Assembly (NCBI GenBank): GCA_002492045.1
Contig: DKXC01000147.1
Coordinates: forward strand, 1 to 31,478
DNA: 31,478 bases
Source of the DNA: Micrococcaceae bacterium UBA7136
Lineage (GTDB): Bacteria > Actinomycetota > Actinomycetes > Actinomycetales > Micrococcaceae
Direction: 5' to 3'
Positions within the stretch are counted from its first letter, which is position 1. The number at the start of each line of letters is the position of its first letter. Under the pieces are notes generated by a model. That model ran no database searches, had not been told where the DNA came from, and worked only from the letters and a program-made list of their open reading frames with translations. Made by a program: the position numbers and the translations under genes. Shown one piece after another: positions 30,871 through 31,478 of this stretch.

Positions 30871-31478
30871 ATGAACCGTCAGCCCACCCGGGGCCACAGC
30901 AACCTGGCCACCTGGATCGTCTCTATCGGCGGCTTCCTCTTCGGCTACGACACCGGCATCATCAACGGGGCCCTGCCCTTCCTGCAAGAAGACTTCCAAC
31001 TGACCCCCGCCCAGGAGGGCCTAGCCACCAGCGCCCTGACCCTGGGGGCCGCCCTGGGCGCCCTGACCGCCGGACGCACCATCGACCGCTTCGGCCGCCG
31101 TCGCCCCCTCTTTGCCCTGGCTATCATCTTTGCCGTCAGCTCCCTGGGACTAGCCACCGCCCCCAGCCTGAGCCTCTTCCTGCTCTTTAGGGTGCTAGTC
31201 GGACTAGCCGTCGGTGCAGCCTCAGCCCTGGTGCCCATCTACCTGGCAGAAATCGCCCCCACCCACCTGCGCGGCACCATCGTCACCCGCAACCAGTTCA
31301 TGATCGTCTTCGGCCAGCTAGCCGCCTACGTGGTCAACGCCCTAATTGGTAATAGCCTGGCCGACCAGACCGACACCTGGCGGCTCATGTTCGCTATCTC
31401 GGCCGCCCCGGCCCTGGTGCTCTTTGCTGGCATGTTCCTGGTGCCCGAATCACCCAGCTACCGGCCCCAGGAGGGGCG
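30871..31478 (+). CDS. MFS sugar porter, N-terminal part (runs off the window)
   Basis: This open frame of about 202 codons continues past the right edge. It reads GGFLFGYDTGIINGALPFL in helix 1, GRTIDRFGRRRPL (the conserved D-R-x-G-R-R-like loop between helices 2 and 3), VPIYLAEIAPTHLRG after helix 4, and PESPSYRPQEG after helix 6. These are the signature sequences of the sugar porter family of the major facilitator superfamily, which imports hexoses, pentoses or inositol with H+. The final P-E-S-P is followed by Ser-Tyr rather than the common Arg-Trp. Codons are nearly all C-ending. The substrate cannot be told from this half. Confidence 0.92.
   Translation, partial: MNRQPTRGHSNLATWIVSIGGFLFGYDTGIINGALPFLQEDFQLTPAQEGLATSALTLGAALGALTAGRTIDRFGRRRPLFALAIIFAVSSLGLATAPSLSLFLLFRVLVGLAVGAASALVPIYLAEIAPTHLRGTIVTRNQFMIVFGQLAAYVVNALIGNSLADQTDTWRLMFAISAAPALVLFAGMFLVPESPSYRPQEG

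Overview
The window looks like a piece of an actinobacterial (Actinomycetota) chromosome, G+C about 58-60 percent by eye. The best anchor is the left end: pbpA-rodA-pstP-fhaB-fhaA on the minus strand followed by tRNA-Leu(CAG). That order is known from Mycobacterium and relatives, where the block lies close to dnaA. Protein styles (FHA/PP2C block, M13 peptidase, alpha-type acyl-CoA carboxylase subunit, Mn-type SOD) suggest a Micrococcales member, perhaps Rothia-like; the genus is inference only.

Layout. 1-13453 is entirely minus-strand: the cell-envelope/cell-cycle block (1-4587), then past the plus-strand tRNA a YedI-type membrane protein, a zinc alcohol dehydrogenase, two small unknowns, an APC amino-acid permease, an AgcS-type alanine/Na+ symporter and NhaA. 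13771-16074 is plus-strand: a MarR regulator, DoxX and SodA, with a 575-bp non-coding stretch between doxX and sodA holding about ten DnaA-box-like 9-mers. 16193-17850 (minus) encodes a SNase-fold lipoprotein lacking the nuclease residues and an NrtR-like regulator with a degenerate Nudix box.

17985-24009 is a 5-oxoproline (pyroglutamate) module. A YcsG-like NRAMP-family transporter and a low-GC small protein run on plus; on minus run pxpA, a fused pxpB-pxpC and a biotin carboxylase/BCCP protein. An M13 metallopeptidase lies upstream of pxpA behind a terminator. The transporter is divergent from the NrtR-like regulator, with a perfect palindrome between them.

26182-27095 is the most unusual part. 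A vapBC toxin-antitoxin pair is bracketed by two 99-bp direct repeats (97/99 identical) of a two-hairpin element; a third, diverged and inverted copy lies 18 kb away at 8140-8262. The right end carries a DHA2-type MFS exporter whose C-terminus is frameshifted at a G run, an aldo/keto reductase, a DUF4190/DUF4352-like membrane protein, and the start of a sugar-porter MFS gene cut by the window edge.

Main leads: the hairpin repeat family and its vapBC cassette; the DnaA-box cluster away from any visible dnaA; the pxp module with its transporter and possible regulator; the G-tract frameshift; and a strong 5'-to-3' shift in codon third bases inside several genes. All motif and composition counts were made by eye.
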